A stretch of 64,000 nucleotides of DNA from Peromyscus leucopus (lineage: Eukaryota; Chordata; Mammalia; Rodentia; Cricetidae). Below the pieces are notes generated by a model. The model was not told the DNA's origin, did not search any database, and worked only from the letters and a program-made list of their open reading frames with translations. The DNA is taken from NCBI RefSeq assembly GCF_004664715.2, contig NC_051084.1, positions 59,825,334 to 59,889,333 of the forward strand. Reading direction: 5' to 3'. Each line of letters opens with the position of its first letter. Within the stretch, counting starts at the first letter, position 1. A program made the translations under genes and the position numbers. Positions 1-12,425 of this stretch are shown here, piece by piece.

Positions 1-177
1 CAAAAAATTAAAGAAAATAAGGAAAAAAAACATGTAAATATTCAGCTGAAAACATCTCAAATACCTTAAATGTGACAGTTCAAAGTTGGAATAAGAATGC
101 TCAGTTTTATACACTACATTTACAAAGTCACACTGAAAAATAGAAAATGGAATTTTCTCATTTCTTTTCCTTTGTAT

Positions 178-292
178 TTTTTTCAAATGAGGTCTTGCTG
201 TGGAGCCCAATTTAGCTTTGAACTTGGGTAATCCTCTGGCCCAAGCCTTCTAAGTAGTGAGATTACAACTATGAAATTCCATACCTGGTTTA
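178..292 (-). mobile_element. Ancient proto-B1 SINE
   Basis: Follows a T-rich run and reads aatgaggtcttgctgtggagcc...gtgagattacaactatg, the reverse of a B1/7SL-derived monomer. Confidence 0.6.
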
Positions 293-294
293 TG

Positions 295-1629
295 TTTTTC
301 CCCCTCTCCCTCTCTTTTGCAAAAGAGTGTTTCAAAGCAACACTTAACTTAAACACTTATTCATCAGGTATACAAAATGGGAATACTAAAGGTTGGTGAC
401 ACAGAAAATCCACAGTGGTGTATGTAGAGTTGGTGACAGAGTCCCTACTGCATATTTTATTCCTCAAGGGAAAGGTGTTCACACTGTGAGTATATTGGAA
501 ATAATGAGGCCATCCCATGACGATCTTGGATTTGGGGAGCTTCCTGGGAAGAAAGTTTCTATGGGTCTCTGACAAACTTTGCATTGGGATTTGGTGAGGT
601 CACCATAATGAGGTGTTTTCCCATTTCCAGGAGCTGGCTGGGCTGTGAGTAATTTTAAATGACTGTCTAACATTATCTCTTCCTTTGGTATCTTTAAATA
701 TATTTTATCACTTAATAGCTGTGATATCCTGGAAAATAATTTCATTGTAAATTCAACATAAAAATGATTTCAATTTGACTCATCCTAAAACCTTCTAAGT
801 ATTACAATGGCTTTTTATTTGGAGCCATGTATTCCCTAGAAACCATTATTCAGTGATTTCCAATAAGCAATAGCAATGTTTTTGTAAGTGCCGATTGAGC
901 TAGCGGTGTCCCTCTTTGAATAATAACTGTTTCTCAGCACTGTCTTGCAGTGATGGATATCAGATATGTATTATAGAAGCCAATTTAACAGGTATTACAT
1001 AGTTTTGTTTTAAAGCATTTTTCTTCGTCTCACAAACAGAATGAGAAAAATTAAATTTTTTTCAAGGTAGGACTTCCTTTGTTACTGACATCCATTTTAA
1101 CAATCTCCAAGAAACTATGGATTCACTAATCAGAGTCTGTGGACATGGTGGTCCATTTCATACGCTCTTTGGTATTCAGCGAAGGCTGAATATTGTTAGA
1201 ATGTTAAGTACTGTTTTAATAGCAAAACATTCCAACACCAGGCAGCAAAAATGCTTTTCACTAAATGCCCTCAACATGCCCAACATCTCCCAGACCTGAG
1301 ACCCTCTGCAACCCAGATTAGGGAGAAACTTTGAGATAATTTATTCCAGTTCTATGATTTGACCATCTGTAAGTTTACATTTAAATTCATATACAGAAGT
1401 ATTAGTGGACAGTGATCAGTTTCAATGGTCTAAGTGGTTTTAACTCAATGCTCATTTATCAAGTAACATCTTTAATACCAACACAATGATGCAGCAAATC
1501 CACAGCACTTTAAAAACCCATATTACTAGCAATGGCCTTTGGTAAATAGGTAATAAAAGGGGAATAAACACTAAGCCACATAAATAAATGGTTACCATAC
1601 TACCTTGGCATATTAAAATTGTTTATATT

Positions 1630-1630
<1 letters not shown>
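295..1630 (+). other. Intronic sequence, nothing recognised
   Basis: AT-rich, with no SINE core, long frame or strong motif seen. Confidence 0.6.

Positions 1631-1631
<1 letters not shown>

Positions 1632-1671
<40 letters not shown>
1632..1671 (+). repeat. (GT)n microsatellite
   Basis: About 20 GT units, then tatgtgtact. Confidence 0.97.
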
Positions 1672-1672
<1 letters not shown>

Positions 1673-1678
<6 letters not shown>

Positions 1679-2530
1679 CTCATGTATGTACTTGCCATGA
1701 CTTATGAATTTAGGTCATTGAACAACATGAAGGATTCTATTTGTTTCTTCCACAATAGGGGTCATCATAGAACTCAAACTGTTAAGCTTGGCAGCAAGCT
1801 GTCTTTACCCATATAGCTATCTCACTGGCCCTTCCTTAACCTTTTCAAAGTGTTTCTGGTTTTGAATACTTTTATACTCAGAGGCTGCAAATAAGCACTT
1901 TTCACAGCACAAATCCCTTATTACTACCATCAGAAATATTTTAAGATAGTGTTTAGGGTTTACTCCTAATCACTGAAGGGTATTAAGCGGCGTGTACTTA
2001 ATGCTTGTGGACTTCCACGTTCTCATTGACAAAGTGATACTCAAGCTGAGTTATATCTGTCTTCTACTGTTTGGGGCCTTTTCTTGTGCCATTCCCCTTT
2101 TGTGTGGTTATCACCATTAACACTAGGAGGGGAGACCTTGGTGTCCACTTAAACTTCTCACACACCTGTAGTGAAGACTCGGGGAGAGACAGCAGTGACA
2201 GGTTGGGACAGGTGGCCAGCTTCCCCAGGCAATGCTGATGATAAAAGGTTGGGTAGAAATGACTGTGCAGATTCTGAATCCTCAAGTTTATTTGTAAAAA
2301 TAGCAGAGCATCAGCCACAGCAAAGGCTTTATACATTTGGAAAAGAAACCTGAATATTTTGTCACACCTGACAACCTCAATGAGTACAATTTTATGATCA
2401 GTATTGAAATTAATTTTTTCTCTTTTTTTTGGTATACTGATACTAACAAATCACACTGGATTTCTCCTTAGTTTTGAATAAGTCAAAGGGTTTTATTATA
2501 TAGCATTATAAGAACGTAGGTTTGAGTAGG
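1673..2530 (+). other. Intronic sequence, nothing firmly recognised
   Basis: 1700-1830 may be an old SINE remnant, since 'tcactggcccttcc' resembles the reversed end of a B3/B4. The rest is featureless. Confidence 0.5.
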
Positions 2531-2719
2531 TGTTTTTTTTGTTTTGTTTTGTTTTGGTTTTTTTTTTTTCTTTGTTTTTCGAGACAGGGTTTCTCTGTGT
2601 AGCTTTGCGCCTTTTTTGGATCTTGTTCTGTAGACCAGGCTGGCCTCAAACTCACAGAGATCCGCCTGCCTCTGCCTCCCAAGTGCTGGGGTTAAAGGCA
2701 TGCACACCACCACCTGGCA
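2531..2719 (-). mobile_element. B1 SINE
   Basis: T-rich tail, then tttttcgagacagggtttct ... caagtgctggggttaaaggc ... ccacctggc. It has the cricetid-style gcgccttttttggatcttg segment and looks young. Confidence 0.96.
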
Positions 2720-3086
2720 AGAAAGTAGTTTAATTGAAATCCTACAAAGTTGTCTGAACACATTTTCCTACTGACATCAAAAGTAGTCATTTTCATTTTA
2801 ATGTCCTAAAATGAATGAGGGATACTTACCCATTAAAAATCAGAGGAATAACATGGACTATTTCTGTATCAGGTGATACCACAGCATAGCTTGATGGAGG
2901 TTCATATTTGTGAATATCTCCTGTATTACTGTGTTGTAAACTGCGATTGCTATTCTGATCTCATAAGCTGTGGCCTCATTTAGCATCTCCCCTGTTGCAT
3001 ACCCAGGGATTAATTGAACATGCACTAACTGTTGCTTGCATATATGTTTTCCAAGGAACATAACACCCCACATGTGTGCATGTGCA

Positions 3087-3109
3087 TGTGTGTGTGTGTG
3101 TGTGTGTGT
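3087..3109 (+). repeat. Short (GT)n microsatellite
   Basis: Twelve GT units inside a longer TG/CA-rich stretch from 3069. Confidence 0.9.
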
Positions 3110-3179
3110 AATTATGCCTATTGAACACATACCAATTGTTTCAGAAGATAAAACATACATCTTCTTTGATCTTTCTTAT

Positions 3180-3345
3180 TTTTCCTCATTTCATTCACAA
3201 CAACCCTGCACAAAGGTACTTTTTTTCCTTTAATATTTAATAGGTAAAGAATTGAAGCATAAACGATTTGACCAACAAAGCTTTAAGCTGTTAGGGCAAA
3301 GCTGGCAGGGCCCTGACTTAAATTGTGGCTGATCTCAAAGTTCGA
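3180..3345 (+). mobile_element. MIR SINE fragment
   Basis: 'caacaaccctgcacaaaggt' through 'ggtaaagaattgaagcat' to 'gcaaagctggcagggccctg' follows the MIR order, diverged. Confidence 0.6.
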
Positions 3346-3676
3346 TGTTAGTTAAATATGCCTGGCATTGTAAAAATACTTAGACAAGCCAGACTATTTT
3401 AAGATAGTAACATGTATAATCTGTCAGTATTCTCATCGAAACTTTACCAGATGTTCACTCTGTCAGTGCAGACCATACACTGTAGAAAAAGCTAAATTCT
3501 TCACAAAATATAAAGAGTTTGCTGTGACATTCCCCACAGTTAACCCACCCTATAAATCCTTTGATGGAGAGACTATACAAAAGAAGTTTATTTGTAATAA
3601 ATGAATTTTGTAATAAAAGTTTAATTGTAATAAATGAACCTAAAGAGATGTAGAAGTTTGTATAAATGAAACTCTA

Positions 3677-3844
3677 GCCGGGCAGTGGTGGCGCACACTT
3701 TTAATCCCAGCACTCGGAAGGCAGAGCCAGGCGGATCTCTGTGAATTTGAGGCCAGCCTAGTCTACAGAGCGAGTTCCAGAACAGGCTCCAAAGCTACAC
3801 AGAGATACCGTGTCTCAAAAACAAACAAATAAACAAACAAAAAA
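3677..3844 (+). mobile_element. B1 SINE
   Basis: gccgggcagtggtggcgcac ... tttaatcccagcactcgg ... gtgtctcaaaaacaaac, with an A-rich tail and RNA polymerase III box-like sequences. Confidence 0.96.
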
Positions 3845-3849
3845 TGAGC

Positions 3850-4584
3850 TCTAGGTAAGTAAAATCATATTATTTTAAAATTTAATCCTAATTCTTCATT
3901 CATATATAGTCAAGACAAATTCTTCATGACATTTTTACATCAGTAAGTGTTCTTTTGTCCTGCTTCATTTAATGTTTATACAGCATTTCACTGTTAGATA
4001 TGCTATAATTTATTTAAATAATCTAATAGCAACAGACAGAGAATGTCCAAGTTTTCTAAATTATTAACGATGCCATATAAACACTGTTGTATTTTCTTCT
4101 GCTTACCCCACTCTTCTTCCTTTACCTCTGCTGAGGTTAGCACATTATGGTTAGGGATTAGAAATAATGATCCAGTCTAATCTATCACTCTTTCTAGTGT
4201 GACTGCTCTCTCTTTCACATGACAGGCATTATTAAGATGAAAAGAATAGCAACATTCTTCCAGTGTCCCCAGGATTTCAACAACTGGTTTTTAGTAAGGC
4301 ACAAGATAGACAACTGAAACACTTGGTCGAAAGATTATTTTGTGAGACTAGTGAATGAAGCACCATCTTCTAATAGTAAAAATACTCAAAAGAAATACAA
4401 TTTTACTGATTAGCGATCACCTTGGAGTGAGCTTCAGACAATACCTGAATCAGACTTGAACATTATTTTTGACTTGTCTTTACTTTGAAGGTCTTATGCT
4501 ACACCCACTTGTTACAAATTCTAATGCTTGTCGTGTTTTATTTTTTCCTAGAATCTTGTGGTGTATAACAAATTAGTCAAGAAG

Positions 4585-4586
<2 letters not shown>
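3850..4586 (+). other. Intronic sequence, nothing recognised
   Basis: AT-rich, without identifiable repeat or frame. Confidence 0.55.

Positions 4587-4641
<55 letters not shown>
4587..4641 (+). repeat. (CA)n microsatellite
   Basis: About 27 uninterrupted units. Confidence 0.97.
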
Positions 4642-4644
<3 letters not shown>

Positions 4645-5307
4645 CTGACTTATATCACTAACACTGAATGCAAAATAGAGGTGCCTGAAAAGGCAAGCTC
4701 TGCCCCAGCAAAACTGTCCTCAAAGAGGACAGGATAAGGGATGTGATAAGGAGGTAGAAGTGTTGAATCTAAGAAAAACTGTTTCCAAATATATGTATAT
4801 ATCAAAATATTGTTCATGAATACTTTGCATTAACTTTATGCATATGGGGAAAAAACATTCCTCATAAGTTGAATATGTGAACAGGGGAAGTTGAGACTAT
4901 ACCAGCATAGAAGATACGTGTTGCAAAATAGGATTCCATACCTAAGTCATCCATTAACATTTTTTAAAGGACTGTATTCCATTGAGGACATTTGGATTAA
5001 CTCCAAAACCCCAAGTCTGTTCCTTTAGAATATTCAGTTTAACAACAAAGTTGCCTAATGTAGTTTGATGTTGGTTTTAATACTGATAAACTATTAAGTT
5101 GACATTTCTTCCCTTTTCTGCATATTATTCCATAGCTCAGTTTTAGTTATCAATGTAATTATTCACTCTTGCCCCCATGATTTAAATAGAGACAAAACTC
5201 TGAGGGAGCATTAGGTTAAACATTTTAATGAATAAAAAGTCAAAAAATTCTTTCTAATTTACATGTATATGAATAAAGGAAAATTCACATACACATAGAA
5301 AATTAAT

Positions 5308-5560
5308 ATCACCATGAGATAGCCCTTCCATAAAATGACTGCCTTGCAAACATGAGGACATGAATTTGAATTCCCTGAACCCATGTGAAAATGTGGCATG
5401 TTGGTGTACATCTATAACCCCAGGGCAGAGGGGAAGCAGAAAAAGGTGGATACCCAAAGTTTACATACATATGCACATCCACCTTCATATACATGTGCAC
5501 ACATCCACACTAATATGAATAGATGCCATACACAAATACACACATAAATGGACACACACA
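5308..5560 (+). mobile_element. B3-type SINE with CA-rich tail
   Basis: 'gagatagcccttccataaaa', 'gcaaacatgaggacatgaat', 'tctataaccccagggcagag' follow B3/B3A order. It ends in a degenerate acacaca tail. Confidence 0.7.
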
Positions 5561-5804
5561 CATACACACAAATAAAATACTCCGTATATGTTTAAACTAG
5601 TAACTTCTGAATAGTATGTAATTTTTTTTCAGATGTGACCTACGTGTGTACATTCCTTTGATTTTCTTGATTTTGTTCCCCAATTGACCAGTTTTAGTGC
5701 ACTGTTAAATAAAAGCATTCTCCTAAAATCAGTGTGCATTTTTACATGTTATTAAAAAATGTTTAAAACATGGGTTTATTAAATGAGTATGAAAAACTTT
5801 TTAA

Positions 5805-6075
5805 ATAAAGTGGTCAGTACTTAAATATAAACATATAAACCACACTAAATGCACTCAGCAGGTTTTATTTGTGTGTGTGTGTATATATATATATATATGT
5901 TTATATATATACATACATACATACATAACATATATACACATGCACGCACACATACACACATATGTGTCAGTAGTAATCAAAGAGAAAGAAACCATCAACT
6001 TGGGAAGGTGTAAGTGGAAACAATGGAAGGAGTTGGTAGGAGGAAGGGAATGGAGAAAGTGGTGTAAACATTTCA
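5805..6075 (+). mobile_element. Rodent Lx/L1-type 3' end fragment
   Basis: 'aaatgcactcagcaggtttt', a TG/TA-rich stretch, 'gtagtaatcaaagagaaaga' and 'ggaaggagttggtaggagga' match the end of a common rodent repeat. A related copy is at 49040-49672. Confidence 0.7.
5871..5945 (+). repeat. Compound TG/TA/TACA simple repeat
   Basis: gtgtgtgtgt, then tatatatata, then catacatacataca; part of the Lx-type element. Confidence 0.9.
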
Positions 6076-6139
6076 AATTTTAAAAATTAATTTTGAAAGT
6101 GCCAGCTTAATTCACTAGTAAAACAACTGAGCTTTTGTT

Positions 6140-7490
6140 CACAAATGGACAGGATAATTTAGAACTCTATTTTATACTCTGCATAAAAATTAACTCAGAA
6201 TGGACTATAAACTTAAATAAGACTAAATCCAGAAAATAATTTGAAGAAAACACAGGAGAAAATATTTTGACTTTCAATTAGGCAACAATTTCTTGGAATG
6301 GACACAAAACGAGGAAACATTAAAAAGGAAAACAAAATTGATTAATTTCATCAAAACTAAAACTCTGTTCTTTGGATGACACTGTTCAAAAAATGACTGC
6401 AAACCACAAAGTTAGCCAAAACAAAGGGAAAGAAAACAAAACATGATAAGACACATTTCTAATGCAAAAAAAAAGAGCACCAAAAATGACTGAATAATAA
6501 TAAATCAGCAAGTATCACCGTATAACAGGCAAAACATTTGAGCAGCCTCTGCACTGAATAAGCAAGAAATGGGAAATTTCATGTGAAAAGATGTATAATG
6601 CTTCTATTGGTAAGGGGATGAGAGTCAAGGCCACAGTGATTCCCATCAACCTTTGGTGGAAAATATTGAAAGAAAGATACCAAGTGAAAGAGAGTGATAC
6701 AGTTGGATGCTTTAATAATTGTGTTGACAATATAAACTGGCAAGCTACTTTGGAAAAGAAATTGCCAGTTTTTTGTTTGTTTGTTTGTTTTTAAGTAAAA
6801 CATGTCTACCAGTACCCAAACTCTTAAATAAAAAACAATTACTAAGGATGGGCTTGGTGATGAAACCCTGTAATTCCAGCTCACTTCATGAGACCCACCC
6901 CTGGTTGCAGAGCTATTGACAACTGATGGATACCGGGAAGGGAAAGTGGTTTTTCTTTAAGGTTGTGACTCCTGATAGAACCACCACCAAGAGGAATTTG
7001 AGTTGAGGACCAGGTGGTACAAATTGAAGCTCAGTCTCAAGGTTGGGTGGGGCGAGAAAGAAAATGAAGAGAAAGGTTTGTGATTGCCTATTTACCTGTA
7101 AATATCCATAATAATTTTATTCATAATAAACAAAAATCTGGAGACAGCTAAACTGTCCTCTGGTGAATGAATAAAGAAACTACAGCATATATTGTAGAAT
7201 ACTGATTAGCAATAAAAAGGAGAAAGATAGGGACCCAACATGGGTGGATTCTCCCACTATATATTAAGTAAAAGTTCTAACTCAAAAGGCTACATTCCAT
7301 AGGCTTCCATCTTATAAATACCAGGAACACGTGAGCATGTGCTTGGTGAGGAACTCGTAACTGCCAGGTTTCAAGGGAAGAGAGAGCACTAACTGAGTTG
7401 TAAAGATTCCGGTGATCACTGTCAAACTGTCCTAAAGATTGATGAACTCCATTACATCTCTGCAATTTACTTAGTCAACTTTATTTACCC
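6140..7490 (+). mobile_element. Ancient L1M-like LINE: ORF2 3' portion and 3' UTR
   Basis: 'aaaaattaactcagaatgga', 'gaaaacacaggagaaaatat' and 'aatttcttggaatggacaca' follow the RNase-H-free 3' part of mammalian L1 ORF2. 7090-7250 ('tccataataattttattcat', 'tactgattagcaataaaaag') continues into the 3' region. Stops and indels throughout mean no function. A SINE-like or other insert at about 6845-7070 interrupts it. Confidence 0.75.
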
Positions 7491-8160
7491 AAAGAAAGAG
7501 AGAAATAAAAGAGATAACTCCTCTTTGAGTTGCCACAGAGCATATTCATTATCTTAAAAGCTATAATGTGAAGAAAATAACTTTTATTTTACTTTAATAG
7601 CCTGAAAAAAGGCATAATATTTTGTCTCATAGATACAATATGGCATCTAGAATGCATTCAATGTTCTGTGTTTATGAAACATACCCATAGTGTTATTTTA
7701 TTAAAGTCATCTTGAAGAAGTCATAAATGTAAGAGTTTGAAGCTCTTGCTACAGATTGACAAATGTACCTCAGAAATGCTTTTCCTACATTCTTGAAATA
7801 TATAAAAATGACAGTTTGCATGGCTGCATGAATACTGTATATTGTTTAAATGGTGTGTGTTTCTTTTACTGCTAGTAATATAAGCATTTTCTAAATGTTG
7901 ATTGACCAGTTTGTAGTTTTGTGTTTTGAATATTTGGTTCTTATTATTTTTTTCTGTACCACTGCAATTTATATTGCTTACATACTGTTTTATTACATTT
8001 ATATAAGGTCTAAAGTGTTTTTTCTTAAGACAAGATTTAGGAGAGAGGAGAGTGTGACAAGAAGAATCAGAAATGCAATATACTTGAAATTGTTAAGGAA
8101 CAGATTTGATCAATAAAAAAATAAAAAGTGATTTAATGTTTTCATTTTAATCTTGGTATT
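7490..8160 (+). other. Intronic sequence, nothing recognised
   Basis: Very AT-rich, with no repeat or frame that I can name. Confidence 0.5.
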
Positions 8161-9062
8161 TTTTTTCAATTTTTTTCTTCTATAGGAAATGGACTTTTTT
8201 CATAGAATATATTCTGATTATGGTATCCCCTTCCCCTATTCCTCCTGACTCTTTCCTACCTCCCTTCCCATCTGGACCCACACTCTTTTGCTCTCTCATT
8301 AAAAAGCAATCATCTAAAGAATAATCATAAAATAAGATAATAAATAAAAAAGTCAGTATATGACAAAAACAACCAAACAAGAAAAAAAAGCCAAAGAAAA
8401 ATCAGAAGAAACTCATATAGACACAGAGATAACACACATTCTCACAAAAGTCCCATTTAAAAAAAATCCCAAACCAAAGCAATAATCTGTACCCAAACGA
8501 CTTGTAAGGTTAAAAAAAAAAAGTCTGACTTCACATTACCCATCTACTGATGGGTACAGGGTCTACCCTTAAGACTGGTTTGTTTCTTCCACTCTGATGT
8601 TGTCTAGCTGTGGGTCTCTGTATTTGCTTCTATCCAGGGCAGGAGAAAGCTTACCTGATGCTGGCCGAACTAGGCCCGAGTCTACTGAGTATAGCAGAAT
8701 GTTGTTAAGAGTCATTTTATTGCTACCTTCCTCCAGCAGAACAACAGTATTTATTTCCCCCAAGTCTCTGATCTAGCTAGTCTCAAGTTCTGGGCCACCC
8801 AGCAGCTTTGGGTGTGGCTCCATCTCATGGAGTGGGCCTTAACTCCAATCAGACAACAATTGGTTACTCCCACAGGCCTTGTCCTGCTTACTCACCACTG
8901 TGTCTTGTAGGCACGCATGCCAGTCTTGTAGACCGAAGGGTTTGTAGATGGGCTGGTGTTTACTCTTCCCCTTTGGTAGCGTGCAGAATCCCTTCTAGTA
9001 CCATGAGTACTTGTTTGTAGCCGAGGAGGCTCTAGGTAGGCAGCAGCTCGACTTCTTGTTGT
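8160..9062. mobile_element. Diverged rodent L1/Lx-type 3' UTR-derived repeat
   Basis: T-rich left edge, 'atatagacacagagataaca', 'ctcatggagtgggccttaac', 'caacaattggttactcccac' and 'gggtttgtagatgggctggt' belong to a familiar medium-reiterated rodent repeat. The T-rich edge suggests minus orientation, but I am unsure of the exact subfamily and strand. Confidence 0.6.
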
Positions 9063-9110
9063 TTTAAAAAAATATTGTTAATGTTTGAGTATAAGAAAAT
9101 TTCCTGTATA

Positions 9111-9116
9111 GTGTGT

Positions 9117-9175
<59 letters not shown>
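9111..9175 (+). repeat. (GT)n microsatellite
   Basis: About 32 GT units with one AT interruption near 9121. Confidence 0.96.
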
Positions 9176-9179
<4 letters not shown>

Positions 9180-9196
9180 GATCATTTTAAAGAGAT

Positions 9197-9962
9197 ACTC
9201 TTTTTTTTTTTTTTTGAACAATTATTGTTAGGTTTTTAAGAACTTCATGCATGTAGACAATGTATTTTGGTCATAACCCACCCCTACCTCTCTCTCAGAT
9301 CACACTCTACTCCATGCTTTCTCCAACTTTATGGTTTTTTTTATTATTTTTGTTTTGTTTTGTTCTTTTATAACTCACAGCATACATTTGTACTGCACAT
9401 ATACTCAGTTGGGTGTGGGGCCATCCATTGGTGGTTGGACTTCCAGGGCCCACACTCTTAATGACAACTGACTCTCCTTCCCCAGCATCCATCAACCTTC
9501 ACTAGCCTCTCACGGGGTGGGGGGGACTCATTAACTCCACTCCCCAAGCTAGACTGGCTACTGTCTTGATCTTGTGCAGGCAAGGATGGAATGCTGTGAG
9601 TTCACGAGAGCAGCCGTCCTGTCATGTCCAATAGGCACTGTTTTTCTCTGGTCCTCCCTGGATCTCTGACTTGATGGCAGAGGTCATAGGCCTCAATGGG
9701 TAAACCTTCCATGAATATTTAGTTGACAGAATACCGAGCTGTCTTCTAAGATTTTATTTCTATACCCATAGATTCTCAGTCTTCATCAGAAAAGATTTTT
9801 TTTTTGCAGTGGAACAGTAGTTAAGGCAGAAACTCACCACTGTTCAAAGTTCAGAGGATAAGTGTCTTTGGAATTCAGCCACAAACAGGACATCTGTGTC
9901 GCTCCTCTAAGAGGAGGACATCAGGGAACATTTTGAAAATGAGGCAAGAGAGATTGTAATTG
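9197..9962 (-). mobile_element. L1/Lx-type 3' end fragment with internal inversion
   Basis: A T run at 9200-9215, then 'gggtgtggggccatccattg' and 'gtcctgtcatgtcc' to about 9672 in one orientation. 9673-9962 is in the opposite orientation, as shown by comparison with the colinear related copy at 35635-36285. Confidence 0.65.
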
Positions 9963-9992
9963 ATAATTTTCTCTTAAATATAACCATCTACA

Positions 9993-10136
9993 AACCACGC
10001 AGGGTGGCACACCCTTAATCCCAGCACCATGGGAGGCAAAGGGAGCAGGATCAGGAACTCAAGTTTTTCTTCTGCTACATAACAAGTTTGGGCACAATTT
10101 GTGATGCACGAGACCTTGTCTTAAAAAACAAAACAA
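9993..10136 (+). mobile_element. Old B1-derived/B4-like SINE
   Basis: 'gcagggtggcacacccttaa', 'tcccagcaccatgggaggca' and 'gagaccttgtcttaaaaaac'. Confidence 0.7.
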
Positions 10137-10139
10137 ACC

Positions 10140-10850
10140 TATCACCGATTACAGGAATGAGTGAAATATTTGGTTCACAGATAAGAGTGGAGCAATAGAG
10201 CAATAGAGAATGAGTCAGTGTTCCTGTGTTTCTTTTGAACTCACAGGAAGTTTTTGGACTTCTGAGACTAGCCCAGGGGGATATTAAACTCATTTCACGT
10301 TCTTAGTCTGCCTATCTCTGAAGTATATTTGGAAAGTGCTGCCCTATACTTGTTGCAGCTCTACTATGAGTATAAATGGTTCAGGGATGAAGGAGAAGAG
10401 GCGCTGGGGTGGGAGAAGGCTCCATGGCTATGGAAGAATTTTGATTGACATGTTTACACGTCTGCGTCAATCGTTTTGAAAGAGGTCCCACAGACAAAGG
10501 AGGATGGCCTATCAGCTAGGTTTCCTGAGAGTGTAGCAGTGCTTCCATTTCACCATATCTGAAGGCATTGACTTTGATTAAACCGAAAGTTTTACCTCCT
10601 GAAGCTGCTGCACAGGATGGAACATGGATAGATTCATTTATAAATGGCAAGGAGGAATCCTACCCAATGGCTCCTCCCATTATTTTCTAAGAGACCGGGC
10701 AAGGATGTTAGCTGTAAATTGGGGTTCATGGCAGGTAACAGATGGTTTGCTTGAAAAATTATAGCAAAAGTTGAAAATTTAAATTTTACTTTCAACACAT
10801 GAGGTTTCTGGGGGAACATATTGTATTCTTTAAAAAAAAAATATGCATTA
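10140..10850 (+). other. Intronic sequence, nothing recognised
   Basis: No repeat core or convincing frame. The minus frame at 10634-11050 overlaps the neighbouring B2 and is not a gene. Confidence 0.5.
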
Positions 10851-10851
10851 G

Positions 10852-11056
10852 ATTCTGGAGAGATGGCCCAGTAGTTAAGAGCACTGGCTGCTCTTCCAGA
10901 GGATAGGTTCAGTTCCCAGCACTGACATGGTGGCTCATATCCATCTGCAACTCTAGTTCCAGGAGAATCTGATGGCCATCTACTACCCTCTGTTGGCTGC
11001 AAGCATGCAAGTGGTTCACAGAGATACTTGAAGGCAAAACATTCATACACCGAAAA
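10852..11056 (+). mobile_element. B2 SINE
   Basis: 'tctggagagatggcccagta', 'taagagcactggctgctctt', 'ctgacatggtggctcatatc', ending 'aaaaaat'. Confidence 0.93.
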
Positions 11057-11350
11057 AATATGCCTTAATATTTGTTTCAGGCCAATAAATCATATAACGT
11101 ATATTTCTGGCAATTCTAATGATTTCTGTCGTTATGTTCATTTTTTTCTATGCTCTTGTACTCTGTTGCTTCTATTGACGAGTCCACAAATATTTTTTAA
11201 AATAACTGGAATAATGCAAATCAACTACTCAAAAGACTGCCTTCAACTTTATTTTAGGATATCAACATTGGAGTCATAAACTCAAGAAAGAAAAGAATTA
11301 TTAAATAATTCTCTCAAATTGCCCCAATCACTACAGAAAGACTATGATAT

Positions 11351-11438
11351 GTGCGCGCGCGCGCACACGCGCACACACACACACACACACACATGTATAT
11401 ACATACATACATACATACATACATACATACATACATAC
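11351..11438 (+). repeat. (GC)(CA)(TACA) compound microsatellite
   Basis: gtgcgcgcgcgcgcacacgc, a CA run to 11393, tgtatat, then TACA units to 11438. The alternating purine-pyrimidine part can form Z-DNA. Confidence 0.95.
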
Positions 11439-11439
11439 C

Positions 11440-11870
11440 CAAATGTAATGTTTCATGTTTCATAATTTACACTGGCTTACGTTAAAATAAGAAAACATAG
11501 TACTTTATTAAAAGCAACTTCAGGTTTCGGATTTTAGCTATTTTTTTAACTTGAACCTCTAATTGCAGAAATTGGTACTCTTTTTGTGCTTCTCATTGAG
11601 TTCCAAGAGTCTTTGAATTGGCTTATTGGATATGAGCACTTACTAGAGTGTTATTTCTGTGAAGGGCCATTGTGAGACTCAACAAATTCCAGTTAAATCT
11701 ATAGTGAACCATGGAGTTTTCAGTTTCACGTTTGTTTGAAATTTGATAAACAGACACCTAAATTATATGACAGTCTGTCCTCGATGGTGAGAATGTGTGT
11801 CCTGTCTTAGATATGGCAGTATCTTAGTGATGAATGACAGTGGGCTACATATGGATACTGCAAGTGTCTT
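11440..11870 (+). other. Intronic sequence, nothing recognised
   Basis: No feature seen. Confidence 0.5.
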
Positions 11871-11873
11871 TGG

Positions 11874-12080
11874 GGTTGGGGAGATAACTCAGATGGTTAA
11901 ATTCATGAGGAGCTTGGTTTAATCTACAGAATCCATATGAAGAGGCCAGGCATGGGACATGTGCTTGTAAACCAAACACTGTGGAAGAGGGGACAGAGGA
12001 GACTTGGAGCTCACATACTAGCTTGTCCATCTTAGTTGGTCAACTCCAGACCAATGAGAGAGCTGGTCTTACAAAGCAAG
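11874..12080 (+). mobile_element. B3-type SINE
   Basis: 'ggggttggggagataactca', 'gaggccaggcatgggacatg' and 'gagagctggtcttacaaagc' follow B3A order. Confidence 0.7.
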
Positions 12081-12084
12081 ACAG

Positions 12085-12260
12085 GTGGCTTAGAGAGAAC
12101 ACAGTAGTTAAGAAAGCTTTTGTTGACAACAAGAATTTGGAATGCGGCACCTAAATCAACCCCTTATATCCCCAGCTTCAGGGGTGCTGATGTTTTCTTC
12201 TGGCCCCTGGAAAACAGTACATATGTTCTCACACATTCACACATACACACATATGCATAC
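12085..12260 (+). mobile_element. B2-like SINE fragment
   Basis: 'ggtggcttagagagaacaca' and 'gctgatgttttcttctggcc', ending in a CA-rich tail. Diverged. Confidence 0.5.
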
Positions 12261-12356
12261 ATAATTTTTTCAAATAATAATATATTTTTAAAATCTGATG
12301 GCAGATGGCTCATGATGAACCACATATATCCAAGATTATCCTCTGATCTCTATTTC

Positions 12357-12375
12357 TACACACACACACACACAC

Positions 12376-12422
<47 letters not shown>
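12357..12422 (+). repeat. (CA)n microsatellite
   Basis: About 30 units with one 'tta' interruption near 12375. Confidence 0.96.

Positions 12423-12425
<3 letters not shown>

Noticed and set aside
10982..10995. CTCF-like 'taccctctgttggc' in a B2
   Set aside because: Lacks the GCC of the core; weaker than the site at 54710.
10634..11050. 138-codon minus frame
   Set aside because: Largely a reverse B2 translation.
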